From assembly GCA_944384505.1 (NCBI GenBank), contig CALWTQ010000006.1:1-64000 (forward strand): a stretch of 64,000 nucleotides of DNA, in the 5' to 3' direction. The position numbers and the translations under genes are program-made. Positions 16,641 through 25,533 of the stretch are shown in pieces (within the stretch, counting starts at the first letter, position 1; every line of letters starts with the position of its first letter). The DNA comes from an uncultured Mediterraneibacter sp. Lineage in GTDB: Bacteria; Bacillota; Clostridia; Lachnospirales; Lachnospiraceae. The notes beneath the pieces were generated by a model, which was given only the letters and a program-made list of their open reading frames with translations, did not search any database and had not been told where the DNA came from.

Positions 16641-17339
16641 ATGGATGTAATACTCGACGGAATCGCGGAAGCCTTCCGGTTGATTGCCGGACTGGATACG
16701 GAAGTGTTTGAGGTAGTGTTTACCTCGCTGGAGGTTTCTCTGGTTTCCCTGTTTTTTGCGGGGATCATAGGAATCCCGGCAGGAATCCTGATTGCGGGAC
16801 ACCGATTTAAAGGGCGCCACGCGCTGATGCGCCTGGTATATACTCTTATGGGGATGCCGCCGGTGCTGTGTGGACTGATAGTCTATCTTTTCTTCATGCG
16901 CAGAGGCCCCTTCGGGAGCCTGCGCCTGAACTATACGGTGACGGTGATGATCATTGCTCAGACCCTTCTGATTCTCCCTATTATGATTGGACTTACCGTC
17001 AGCGCGGCCAGGGAGCGCCAGGAGAAGATACGCAGGCTTGCGCGCACGCTGGGAGCAGGGAGGATACAGACTATGAAGCTTCTTCTGTGGGAGCTGCGCC
17101 CGGGAATTATGACTGCCCTTGTGTCAGGATTTTCCAGAGGAATTTCGGAGGTCGGAGCAGTTATGATCGTAGGTGGAAATATAGAAGGAAAGACCAGGAC
17201 GATGACGACTTATATTTCCCAGCTCAAGGGGATGGGGGAATTCGAGCGCGCGGTGGCAGTGGGGATCATTCTGCTGCTTCTTTCCTTCGGCATGAACACA
17301 CTGCTCTACCACTTTCAGAGAGAGAAGCTGGAGGACTGA
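16641..17339 (+). CDS. tupB: Tungstate ABC transporter permease TupB
   Basis: A 232-aa membrane protein with about five or six hydrophobic helices. It includes the inner-membrane component motif ARTLGAGRIQTMKLLLWELR, the EAA-like loop that contacts the ATPase, and SRGISEVGAVMIVGGNI, characteristic of the ModB/TupB type. It ends one base before the ATPase gene. A weak SD precedes the ATG. Confidence 0.92.
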   Translation: MDVILDGIAEAFRLIAGLDTEVFEVVFTSLEVSLVSLFFAGIIGIPAGILIAGHRFKGRHALMRLVYTLMGMPPVLCGLIVYLFFMRRGPFGSLRLNYTVTVMIIAQTLLILPIMIGLTVSAARERQEKIRRLARTLGAGRIQTMKLLLWELRPGIMTALVSGFSRGISEVGAVMIVGGNIEGKTRTMTTYISQLKGMGEFERAVAVGIILLLLSFGMNTLLYHFQREKLED

Positions 17340-17340
17340 C

Positions 17341-17988
17341 ATGGAGCTTAATATCTGTGGACTGAAAAAAATGTATGGTTCCCGGGAAGTTCTTTCGATA
17401 CGGGATCTGGTAATCCCGTCCGGGAAGATCACAGCAGTGCTTGGTCCCAACGGGGCGGGCAAGACAACACTTTTAAATCTGATCGCGGGGCTGGAGGGAA
17501 AGGATGGCGGAAGGATTCTCTACGATGGGAGAGAGGATCCGCCCTTCCGGGAGATGACCATGGTTTTCCAGGAGCCGTATCTGATATCCGGGACAGTGAG
17601 GAAAAATATTGTCTGGCCCTTAAAGATTCGGAAGATAGAACGCCCGGCAGCAGAAGAACGGGTGGCGGGCCTGGCCGATGATCTGGGCCTGCGCGGGCTT
17701 TTGGATCGCAGGGCAGAACGCCTGTCAGCAGGAGAACGCCAGAAAACAGCGCTTGCCCGTGCGCTGTCGTTTCGGCCCCGGCTTCTGCTTCTGGACGAAC
17801 CAAGCGCAAATCTCGATTCAAAGACAACGGCAGAGATCGAGCGGATGCTGCGAAAAATGAGAGAGACGGACAGGACAACAATTATAATTGTGACGCATAA
17901 TCAGGCACAGGCAGAGAGGACTGCGGATGAGATGGTCTTTTTAAACAATGGCCGGATCAGCGGGCACATACTAAGAGAAATGAGGTGA
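17341..17988 (+). CDS. tupC: Tungstate ABC transporter ATP-binding protein TupC
   Basis: A 215-aa ATPase. It contains Walker A GPNGAGKTTLL, the Q-loop VFQEPYLI, the signature LSAGERQKTALARAL, Walker B LLLLDEPSANLD and the H-loop VTHNQAQAE. It starts immediately after tupB and overlaps the start region of the AOR gene. It powers tungstate import. Confidence 0.93.
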   Translation: MELNICGLKKMYGSREVLSIRDLVIPSGKITAVLGPNGAGKTTLLNLIAGLEGKDGGRILYDGREDPPFREMTMVFQEPYLISGTVRKNIVWPLKIRKIERPAAEERVAGLADDLGLRGLLDRRAERLSAGERQKTALARALSFRPRLLLLDEPSANLDSKTTAEIERMLRKMRETDRTTIIIVTHNQAQAERTADEMVFLNNGRISGHILREMR

Positions 17989-17993
17989 GAGAG

Positions 17994-19937
17994 TTGGCAA
18001 CAAAATATGGCGGATACATGGGAAAGGTTTTAAAAATTAATCTGACCAGCCGGGAAGTGTCCGAATATCCATTTTCTGATGAAGAGAGAGAATTATTCAT
18101 CGGAGGTAAGATTATGGCGGCTAAGATCCTGGGCGATCATTTGACAGGGAAGGAGAAAGCTTTCTCTGAGGAGAATCTTCTGGTGGTGACTACAGGGCCT
18201 CTGACCGGCTCCGGGGCGCCCAGCTCCAGCAGGTTTAATATCTCTACCTTGTCTCCGCAGACCGGATATATTACATCGTCCAACTGTGGAGGGAACTTCG
18301 GGTATTATCTTAAGAAAGCGGGACTGGACGCTTTGATTCTGACCGGAAGATGTGAGAAGCCGTCCTGGATTGAGATCCAGAACGATAAGGTCGTCTTTCA
18401 TGAGGCGGAAGATATCTGGGGAATGAAGACGTCAGAGACTCAGTCTGCTCTCGATGACAAACTGCGTATGAAAAACGGCAGGGTGCGTAAAAACGGGAAG
18501 ATCTGTATCGGGCCCGCCGGAGAAAATCTGGTTCTCTATTCCTGCATCGTATCAAATGAGCGCGTCTCAGGAAGAGGCGGAACCGGAGCGGTTATGGGAT
18601 GGATGCGCCTTAAGGCAGTCTGCGCCAGCGGGAATAAAGAGATCCCGGTTTATGATAAAGAGAAAATGGTAAAGCACACGCAGAAATGGTTCCGGTATAT
18701 ACGGAATCATCCGCTGACTGGAAATCAGCTTCCGAAGCTGGGGACAGCAGGACTTGTCAGCGCCATGCAGATGAAGCACATACTTTCTACGAAAAATTAC
18801 AGCGCGGGCCAGTATGATGAGTTTGAGAAGGTAAGCGGAGAAGAGCTGGCGGAGAAGTACAATATCGTAAACAAAGGCTGCCTGACCTGTCCGATCCGCT
18901 GTGCCCGCACCGTGGAGGTAGACGGGCAGCAGGTGAAAGGTCCGGAGCTGGAGACACTGGTGCTCCTGGGAAGCGGAATTCTGAACAATGATCTCCCCTC
19001 GATTTTGAAGTGGAACTATGAACTGGATGAGCTGGGACTGGATACGATTTCCTGCGCGAATACAATCTCTTACGCTATGGAGGCGGATGAAAAAGGACTG
19101 TGGAAGAACGGGCTGCATTTTTCGGATACGGGAGAACTGACGAAGATTTTCGAAGATATTGCCTACCGCCGCGGGATCGGGGACGAGCTCGCGCTTGGAA
19201 GTAAGAGGCTGTCTGAAAAATACGGGGGAAAGGATTTCGCCATTCATGCCAAAGGAATGGAGCTTGCGGCCTATGAGCCGCGGAAAGCCGTGGGCCTGGG
19301 ACTTGGCTATGCTACAAGCAACCGGGGCGGCTGCCACTTAAATGGCGGATATCTGGTGATTCTGGAAGGCCTGGGGCTGTCCATTGACCAGACGACCTGG
19401 AGGGGAAAGGCGGATCTGACCATGCTGTTTCAGGATCTGATGGAGATGATCTCAGCGGCCGGGCAGTGTCTGTTCACCAGCTATGCGTTCTTCCCCACGC
19501 CTTTGATGAAACATCCGAATGCATGGTACACGAAAATGGTAAATAAAGTTCTGCCGTACTGCGGCCCGGCAGTCAGGCTGATTAATAAATATCCGGAAAT
19601 CGCGCACCTTCATCTGCCGGTTTTCCACCACACAAAGGGATTCGAGTATACGACAGGAATGAAGATGAAGTTCGGGGATTACATCCGCTGCGGAGAGCGG
19701 GGATATAACCTGGAGAGGGAAATAAACCGCAGATTCGGCGTGAACGCGAATAAGGACGCTCTGCCGAAACGGCTGACGGACACACTGCAGGATCCGAATG
19801 ACCCGAATTCTAAGGTGCCTCTGGAACGGCTGAAAAAAGTTTATTATCATGCGCGGGGCTGGGATAAGAGAGGACTTCCTACGGAGAGAACACTGAAAAA
19901 ACTAAAGATCGATTTTGCGTCCGAGAGCGGGAGGTGA
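17994..19937 (+). CDS. aor: Aldehyde:ferredoxin oxidoreductase (tungsten-type)
   Basis: About 647 aa from the chosen TTG at 17994 (AGGTGAG at good spacing); an in-frame GTG at 17985 inside tupC is an alternative. The enzyme interconverts aldehydes and acids with ferredoxin. The [4Fe-4S] ligands are C296, C299, C303 (CLTCPIRC) and C492 (GQCLF), nearly the same spacing as in Pyrococcus furiosus AOR. Pterin-binding stretches such as SNERVSGRGGTGAVMG and LGLGYATSNRGGCH are present. Its own W transporter and cofactor genes lie upstream, and a MoaD-like protein and ferredoxin-alcohol dehydrogenase lie downstream. Confidence 0.92.
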   Translation: MATKYGGYMGKVLKINLTSREVSEYPFSDEERELFIGGKIMAAKILGDHLTGKEKAFSEENLLVVTTGPLTGSGAPSSSRFNISTLSPQTGYITSSNCGGNFGYYLKKAGLDALILTGRCEKPSWIEIQNDKVVFHEAEDIWGMKTSETQSALDDKLRMKNGRVRKNGKICIGPAGENLVLYSCIVSNERVSGRGGTGAVMGWMRLKAVCASGNKEIPVYDKEKMVKHTQKWFRYIRNHPLTGNQLPKLGTAGLVSAMQMKHILSTKNYSAGQYDEFEKVSGEELAEKYNIVNKGCLTCPIRCARTVEVDGQQVKGPELETLVLLGSGILNNDLPSILKWNYELDELGLDTISCANTISYAMEADEKGLWKNGLHFSDTGELTKIFEDIAYRRGIGDELALGSKRLSEKYGGKDFAIHAKGMELAAYEPRKAVGLGLGYATSNRGGCHLNGGYLVILEGLGLSIDQTTWRGKADLTMLFQDLMEMISAAGQCLFTSYAFFPTPLMKHPNAWYTKMVNKVLPYCGPAVRLINKYPEIAHLHLPVFHHTKGFEYTTGMKMKFGDYIRCGERGYNLEREINRRFGVNANKDALPKRLTDTLQDPNDPNSKVPLERLKKVYYHARGWDKRGLPTERTLKKLKIDFASESGR

Positions 19938-19941
19938 GCGT

Positions 19942-20166
19942 ATGGTTCGTGTGAAGATATTCGGGGTCGCGCGTCTGAAAGCAGGCACGGGCACATTTGA
20001 ACGTGACGTGGAGACCGTGGATGAACTGCTGGGGAGTATTCCGAATATGACGAAGAAAGAGGCGAAAGACCTGGTGCTGCTTGTGAATGGAAATCCTGTG
20101 AGCAGGAGATACCGGTTTAAAGATGGGGATGAAGCTGTGCTTCTGGCCCCGGCGGGAGGTGGCTGA
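19942..20166 (+). CDS. MoaD/ThiS-family sulfur carrier protein
   Basis: A 74-aa ubiquitin-like protein starting MVRVKIFGVARLKAG, with GGAGGTGA before the ATG at 19942 and a C-terminus of LLAPAGGG. The terminal Gly-Gly is the site activated by the MoeB-like protein for thiocarboxylate formation. It supplies dithiolene sulfur for the pterin of AOR. It lies 4 bp after AOR and 2 bp before the next gene. Confidence 0.88.
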   Translation: MVRVKIFGVARLKAGTGTFERDVETVDELLGSIPNMTKKEAKDLVLLVNGNPVSRRYRFKDGDEAVLLAPAGGG

Positions 20167-20168
20167 TC

Positions 20169-21641
20169 GTGAAGAAAGTAAAGGAAATACCATATATCAA
20201 TAAAGAAACCTGTGCGGGATGTTCGGTCTGCGTAGAAAACTGTCCTATGGACTGCATCCATATCGAGCCGCCGAAATATCATGGTGATATCCGCACCATT
20301 GCACAGGCGGATTGGAAGAAATGTATCGGATGCGGGATATGCGCAAAGGTCTGTCCCATCCGTGCCATTGAGATGAGAAGAGAGGGAAAGGCGGTGCATA
20401 AGATGAAAACGAGCTGGAATATAAAGAAACTGGGATGCAGAGGATTTCAATATGTGATGAAGATCGCAATGTATGTTCTGCCCTGGAGAGTGCCGAAGCT
20501 CATGCAGGGCGCAGGGGCAGTGAAAAAGCTTCCGGCCGCGGTGAAGCGCAGAGGATTTAAAAAGGTGCTGATCGTGACAGATCATACATTGATGGACCTG
20601 CACCTCTTGGACGGAATGCTGGAGGCTATGAAGGCAGCGGAACTGGACTATGTAATCTATGACGGTGTGGCGCCAAATCCCACGGATAAAAATGTGGAGG
20701 CCGGAGTATCTATGTTCCGGGAGAATCACTGTGACTGTATGATCGCATTTGGCGGAGGCTCTCCCATGGACTGCGCGAAGGCGGTCGGCGGACGGATCGC
20801 CCGTCCGAATAAGCCGGTGAGAAAACTGCAGGGACTTTTCCGGATCTTAAAGCCGATCCCTATTATTTTTGCTGTGCCTACTACGGCCGGAACCGGCTCT
20901 GAGACTACAATCGCGGCTGTGATCACTGAGGAGGCGGCTCACCATAAAGCGTCCATCAACGATCTGTGCCTGATGCCGAAATTCGCGGTGCTCGATCCAG
21001 AACTCACGGTGGGGCTTCCTCCAAAAGTGACGGCGACAACTGGGATGGACGCGCTGTGTCATGCTGTGGAGGCTTACACGAACAACACGTATAACAGCAG
21101 GCTGGAAAAAGATATGTGCCGCAAAGCAGTGAAATTGATCCATGATAACCTGCTTAAAGTATACCAGGATGGTTATGATCTGGAGGCAAGACAGAAGATG
21201 CAGCAGGCAGCATTTTACGGCGGCCGGGCATTTACGAGAGGATCTGTGGGATATGTGCATGCCATCGGCCATACATTGGGCGGACTTTACGGAACACCCC
21301 ACGGGCTGGCCATGTCCATCCTTCTTCCACATGTGATGCGGGCGTTCGGCGAGGCGGCGCAGGAGAAACTGGCAGAACTAAGCGATGTATGCTCTCTGAC
21401 AGATGCGGACGAGACGGTTTCTGTAAAGGCAGAGGCGTTTATCCGATGGATAGAGGATATGAAAGAAAAGATGAACATACCGGAGTACCCGGATATGATC
21501 CGTGCAGAAGACATAGATCAGATCGTAGAGTGGGCGGAGAAAGAAGGAAATCCCCTCTATCCAGTGCCGGTAATCTGGAGCCGGAAAGAGTTTAAAGACT
21601 TTATCCTATCAGTTCAGCCATCAGCAAAGAGCACGGGCTGA
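20169..21641 (+). CDS. Ferredoxin - iron-containing alcohol dehydrogenase fusion
   Basis: A 490-aa protein with a GTG start after GGGAGG. Residues 1-70 are a 2[4Fe-4S] ferredoxin (C15, C18, C21, C25; C52, C55, C58, C62). Residues about 95-485 are a group III iron-dependent alcohol dehydrogenase, with GGGSPMDCAKAVGG for NAD(P), TTAGTGSET, and metal-binding His residues in DALCHAVEAY and HAIGHTLGGLYGTPHG. AOR-derived aldehydes are its obvious substrates. The attached ferredoxin would take electrons from or give them to AOR. The linkage of a two-cluster ferredoxin to a hydride-transfer enzyme lacking flavin is odd and may serve docking instead of catalysis. Confidence 0.88.
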   Translation: MKKVKEIPYINKETCAGCSVCVENCPMDCIHIEPPKYHGDIRTIAQADWKKCIGCGICAKVCPIRAIEMRREGKAVHKMKTSWNIKKLGCRGFQYVMKIAMYVLPWRVPKLMQGAGAVKKLPAAVKRRGFKKVLIVTDHTLMDLHLLDGMLEAMKAAELDYVIYDGVAPNPTDKNVEAGVSMFRENHCDCMIAFGGGSPMDCAKAVGGRIARPNKPVRKLQGLFRILKPIPIIFAVPTTAGTGSETTIAAVITEEAAHHKASINDLCLMPKFAVLDPELTVGLPPKVTATTGMDALCHAVEAYTNNTYNSRLEKDMCRKAVKLIHDNLLKVYQDGYDLEARQKMQQAAFYGGRAFTRGSVGYVHAIGHTLGGLYGTPHGLAMSILLPHVMRAFGEAAQEKLAELSDVCSLTDADETVSVKAEAFIRWIEDMKEKMNIPEYPDMIRAEDIDQIVEWAEKEGNPLYPVPVIWSRKEFKDFILSVQPSAKSTG

Positions 21642-21699
21642 GCTGATAGAGAAATCATCAGCGGAAAGCGAAATTTGACAGAAAGGAAACGACAGTTTT

Positions 21700-22464
21700 A
21701 TGATATTTGACACACATGCCCACTATGATGATGAGCAGTTTGACCAGGACCGGGAGGAACTTCTTGGAAGCATGAATGCGGGCGGCGTGGGGCTGATTGT
21801 TGACGCAGCTTCCACGATCCGCTCGTGGGATGAGATCGTGAAGCTGACAGAGCGGTATGATTTTATCTATGGATCTGTGGGAGTTCATCCGGACGAGGTG
21901 GGAAGCTTGGACGAAGAGAGCTTTCAGAGAATGAGAGAGCTGCTGGATCGTGAGAAAATCGTGGCTGTGGGTGAGATTGGGCTGGATTACTACTGGGATA
22001 AGGAGAACCATGACCTGCAGAAAAAGTGGTTTGTACGCCAGCTTGAGCTGGCCCGGGAGAAAGCTCTGCCGGTAATGATCCACAGCCGCGAGGCGGCCGC
22101 AGATACTATGGAAATTATGAAAACATATGCGGCTGGAATGAACGCGGTGATTCACTGCTATTCTTATTCAGCAGAAATGGCCCGGGAATATGTGAAGATG
22201 GGATATTATATTGGCGTGGGCGGGGTCGTAACATTTAAGAACGCCAAAAAGCTGAAACAGGTTGTGGAAGAAATCCCGCTGGAAGCGATCGTACTGGAAA
22301 CAGACTGCCCGTACCTGGCGCCGGTGCCGTACCGGGGAAAGAGGAACTGCTCCTTGTACCTGCCTTATGTGGCGGAAGAGATTGCCCGCTTGAAGGGGAT
22401 AACCTGTGAAGCGGTGATAAGACAGACAGAGGAAAATGCAAGGAAGCTGTACCGCATAAATTGA
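21700..22464 (+). CDS. tatD: TatD-family metal-dependent hydrolase (DNase)
   Basis: A 254-aa protein of standard TatD length. It starts MIFDTHAHYDDEQF, giving the first metal His pair, with GEIGLDYYW, the IHSREAAADT region and LETDCPYLAPVP carrying the remaining ligands. GAAAGGAAACG precedes the ATG. It is commonly located just before rsmA in Firmicutes, as here. It probably acts as a 3'-5' exonuclease in nucleic acid turnover. Confidence 0.93.
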   Translation: MIFDTHAHYDDEQFDQDREELLGSMNAGGVGLIVDAASTIRSWDEIVKLTERYDFIYGSVGVHPDEVGSLDEESFQRMRELLDREKIVAVGEIGLDYYWDKENHDLQKKWFVRQLELAREKALPVMIHSREAAADTMEIMKTYAAGMNAVIHCYSYSAEMAREYVKMGYYIGVGGVVTFKNAKKLKQVVEEIPLEAIVLETDCPYLAPVPYRGKRNCSLYLPYVAEEIARLKGITCEAVIRQTEENARKLYRIN

Positions 22465-22483
22465 TTTGAGGAGAAAGAAACGT

Positions 22484-23365
22484 ATGAGAGAACCTACGCT
22501 TGGAAATCCGCAGAATACCATTGCGGTGCTGCAAAAATATAATTTTGTGTTCCAGAAGAAGTTTGGTCAAAACTTCCTTATAGACACGCATGTCCTGGAT
22601 AAAATTATCCGGGCGGCGCAGATCGGACCAGAGGATTGTGTCCTGGAGATTGGTCCGGGAATTGGAACTATGACTCAGTATCTGGCATGTGCGGCCCGGA
22701 AAGTTGTGGCTGTGGAGATCGATCGGGCGCTGATCCCGATTCTGGAGGATACGCTGGATGGTTATGAGAACGTGAAGATTATAAATGATGATGTGCTCAA
22801 AGTCGATATCACAAAGCTGGCCGAGGAGGAAAACGGCGGAAAACCAATCAAAGTAGTGGCAAATCTGCCATACTATATTACAACACCGATTATTATGGGG
22901 CTGTTTGAGAATCATGTCCCTGTAAAGAGCATCACAGTTATGGTACAGAAAGAGGTAGCTGACCGGATGCAGACAGGTCCGGGTTCTAAGGATTATGGGG
23001 CGCTGTCCCTTGCGGTGCAGTATTATGCCAAGCCGTATATTGTGGCCAATGTGCCGCCTAACTGCTTCATGCCCCGTCCAAAGGTGGGATCGGCTGTGAT
23101 CCGGCTGGATCGATATGAAGAGCCTCCGGTGAAAGTGAAGGATGAGAAGCTGATGTTCCGCCTGATTCGCGCTTCATTTAATCAGCGAAGAAAGACCTTG
23201 GCGAATGGTATTAAGAATTCGCCGGATTTGGAATATACAAAAGAGGAGATTGAGGAGGCGATACTCGCATTGGGGAAAGGCCCCTCCGTGAGGGGAGAGG
23301 CGCTGACCCTGGAAGAGTTTGCTAAGCTTTCTGATGCTTTGTCTGGAGCCGGAGGGCCTGAGTGA
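22484..23365 (+). CDS. rsmA: 16S rRNA dimethyladenosine transferase RsmA (KsgA)
   Basis: A 293-aa protein from the ATG at 22484 (GAGGAG upstream). It dimethylates two adjacent adenosines near the 3' end of 16S rRNA. It shows KKFGQNFLIDTHVLDKII, SAM-binding EIGPGIGTMTQYLA, the catalytic VVANLPYYITTPII and the RASFNQRRKTLANGI C-terminal region. It follows tatD by 19 bp and ends 12 bp before the convergent LacI-ribokinase gene. Confidence 0.95.
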   Translation: MREPTLGNPQNTIAVLQKYNFVFQKKFGQNFLIDTHVLDKIIRAAQIGPEDCVLEIGPGIGTMTQYLACAARKVVAVEIDRALIPILEDTLDGYENVKIINDDVLKVDITKLAEEENGGKPIKVVANLPYYITTPIIMGLFENHVPVKSITVMVQKEVADRMQTGPGSKDYGALSLAVQYYAKPYIVANVPPNCFMPRPKVGSAVIRLDRYEEPPVKVKDEKLMFRLIRASFNQRRKTLANGIKNSPDLEYTKEEIEEAILALGKGPSVRGEALTLEEFAKLSDALSGAGGPE

Positions 23366-23377
23366 AGATGCATTTCA

Positions 23378-25276
23378 TTATAATAAATCTTTTTCGAATC
23401 TTCTGATGTGTGTCTTAAGGGTTGACCTGTCGACAAGTGCCGGGACAACTCCCTGCCTGGAGATGCAGAAACCGGCGGCGTAAGTGGCGATCCGGATTGC
23501 CGTTTCCAAGGAATAGCCTTCTGTCAGAAAAGAAGCGAGAGCGGCTATGAATGCGTCTGCTCCGCCGGTAGTGTCTACCGGGGTGAAATCTGCAGCCGGA
23601 AAATACTGGCTTGTTTCCGGGGATTTTAAATAGCAGCCCTGATGTCCGAGGGTAATAATAATATTTTCGGCGCCCCTGTTGAAAAAAAATTCAGCCTGCT
23701 GTTCTATACTGTTAATTCCGGGACAGAGTGAGGCGGCTTCGCTTTTGTTCGGGACTAATATGTCGATCTTCTGAAGAAGTTCATCGGAAAGCTGAGTTAA
23801 TGCGGCCGGCTTCAATATGTTTTTACATCCGTATTTTCTGCCGGCGGCGGCTGCCTGGGTAATAACCGGCAGGGGGAGCTCGCTGGACAGAAGGCAATAG
23901 CTGACATTTTGAAACAGGTGTTCCTGCTCAAGGATATCTTCCTGTTTCAGGCTTCCGTTGGCTCCGGACAGGATCGTGATTGCGCTTTCGCCACTGGCTT
24001 CCAGATAAATATATGCCTTCCCTGTAGGCGTGCTTTTGTCATGGGATATTCCGGCGGTAGAGACATGCTCATTTTTCAGCGTGTCGATAATGAGGAAAGA
24101 ATCAGCGTCCCGGCCTACTTTTCCGATCAGGGCTGTTTCGCGTCCGAGCCGGGCCGCTCCTACTGCCTGATTTGCGCCTTTTCCTCCTAACGTTATAGAG
24201 GAACTGGCGATCTGAGTAGTTTTTCCGGAGCGGGGAAGGGCGTCAACGTTAAAGGTTGTATCAATATGTATGCTCCCGATCACAACAATTTTTTTTGATC
24301 TGAGCGCAGGGGGAAGAGATACACTTTCTTCATGGTCAAACACATAAAAAGAGTCCGCCGGACAAACTGGTGTGCTTTCGTCTTTCTTTTCGCATTTTTC
24401 TATAATTCTCAGTCCGGACAGGCGTCCGAGCTCGCGCAGAGGGACTGCTATACCGGATATACGCGGATATGATATACTTTGGCAGATACCGCCGTTTTTA
24501 ACAGACACGACAGACAAGTCTTCGGGAACGTGACAGCGAAGGCGGTTCAGACGCTCTGCCAGTGAGAGCGCTGAAGAAAAATCTGCTACAATAATTCCGG
24601 TTATATTTTGCGAAAATATTCGGGATATGCAGTCTGATTCCCAGGATTCGGGCAAAATATCCGGACCGCTGGCAATGTGGTTTTCAAACAGGCACTTCTG
24701 GATTCCGCCGGTAATGGAATTAAAAATGCTGTCGCCGGGATGTCCGGCGCAGGCGATTCGCGTATGGCGGTATTCGGTCAGCTTCTGAGCCAGAAGATAT
24801 CCGATACGTTCATAATCAATATGGCAGGAACCAGGAATTTCAGGCGTGTTTGTATATACGACGGGAATGCCGTGTTCCGCAAAAAGGCGTTCGTTCTGCA
24901 GACTCCGCTCGTTTACGGGTTCCCAGATGACGCCGTCTATTTTGTGCCTGACAAGAGCTGTAATGTGTTTCAGCTCTTCTTCTAAATTGTGGCTGTCAAA
25001 TAAAACAACGCCATAGCCGTATTCTCGTCCCGTTTCTATAATTCCATTCAGCAGTTCGGAAGAAGCGTCAGCGTTCTTGAGTAAAACACCCAGAAGAAAT
25101 GTTTTGGCAGAAGAAATATTTTTAATTTTACTATAAGGAGTATAGTTATATTCTTTTACAATTCTTAAAACATGATCTCGTGTCGCGGGATTGATATTAT
25201 CGTCTTTCCCATTCACAATTTTAGATACCGTGGCGATAGACACTCCGGCAAGCTTGGCGATTTCTTTAATTGTCAT
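23378..25276 (-). CDS. LacI-family regulator fused to a ribokinase (PfkB) domain
   Basis: A 632-aa protein. The ATG at 25276 has AGAGAGG upstream, and its first residues are the LacI helix-turn-helix (MTIKEIAKLAGVSIATVSKI). A LacI-type effector domain follows to about residue 325. From about 330 the protein is a complete ribokinase: VVIGSIHIDTTF, GGKGANQAVGAARLG, and DTTGGADAF with the catalytic Asp kept. It lies divergent to a separate ribokinase gene, so the kinase half may sense ribose or its phosphate for the repressor half. A palindromic operator lies in the shared promoter region. The gene is uninterrupted across the join. Confidence 0.9.
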   Translation of the reverse strand: MTIKEIAKLAGVSIATVSKIVNGKDDNINPATRDHVLRIVKEYNYTPYSKIKNISSAKTFLLGVLLKNADASSELLNGIIETGREYGYGVVLFDSHNLEEELKHITALVRHKIDGVIWEPVNERSLQNERLFAEHGIPVVYTNTPEIPGSCHIDYERIGYLLAQKLTEYRHTRIACAGHPGDSIFNSITGGIQKCLFENHIASGPDILPESWESDCISRIFSQNITGIIVADFSSALSLAERLNRLRCHVPEDLSVVSVKNGGICQSISYPRISGIAVPLRELGRLSGLRIIEKCEKKDESTPVCPADSFYVFDHEESVSLPPALRSKKIVVIGSIHIDTTFNVDALPRSGKTTQIASSSITLGGKGANQAVGAARLGRETALIGKVGRDADSFLIIDTLKNEHVSTAGISHDKSTPTGKAYIYLEASGESAITILSGANGSLKQEDILEQEHLFQNVSYCLLSSELPLPVITQAAAAGRKYGCKNILKPAALTQLSDELLQKIDILVPNKSEAASLCPGINSIEQQAEFFFNRGAENIIITLGHQGCYLKSPETSQYFPAADFTPVDTTGGADAFIAALASFLTEGYSLETAIRIATYAAGFCISRQGVVPALVDRSTLKTHIRRFEKDLL

Positions 25277-25439
25277 ACAGATACCTCTCTGTTTTCTATT
25301 GAATACTTCCGGCATTTTTTCTTTTTTTTGATTATGCGGTGTTTTCGGATGATTGTCAATATATAGACACAGCGAGTGTGCAATATATACAAAGGATAAT
25401 GGATAAAAATATAGTAATTTCACAAAAAAATAAAAATAC

Positions 25440-25468
25440 TTGACTATCGTTTGCTTTTGGTTTATATA
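25440..25468 (+). promoter_or_regulatory. Promoter of the ribokinase operon
   Basis: TTGACT (25440-25445), 17-bp spacer, TATATA (25463-25468). It is the only good sigma-A promoter in the 257-bp divergent gap, which is very AT-rich. Confidence 0.6.
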
Positions 25469-25488
25469 TAAATTATAGATAAACATTT

Positions 25489-25506
25489 TAGGAAAACATT
25501 TTCCTA
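25489..25506. promoter_or_regulatory. LacI-type operator
   Basis: TAGGAAAACATTTTCCTA is an 18-bp palindrome with two central mismatches. It starts 20 bp after the -10 box, so a repressor bound here would block the ribokinase operon. The adjacent LacI-ribokinase fusion is the obvious ligand. Confidence 0.65.
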
Positions 25507-25533
25507 GATAAAAAGATGAATGGAGGGCGGAAG

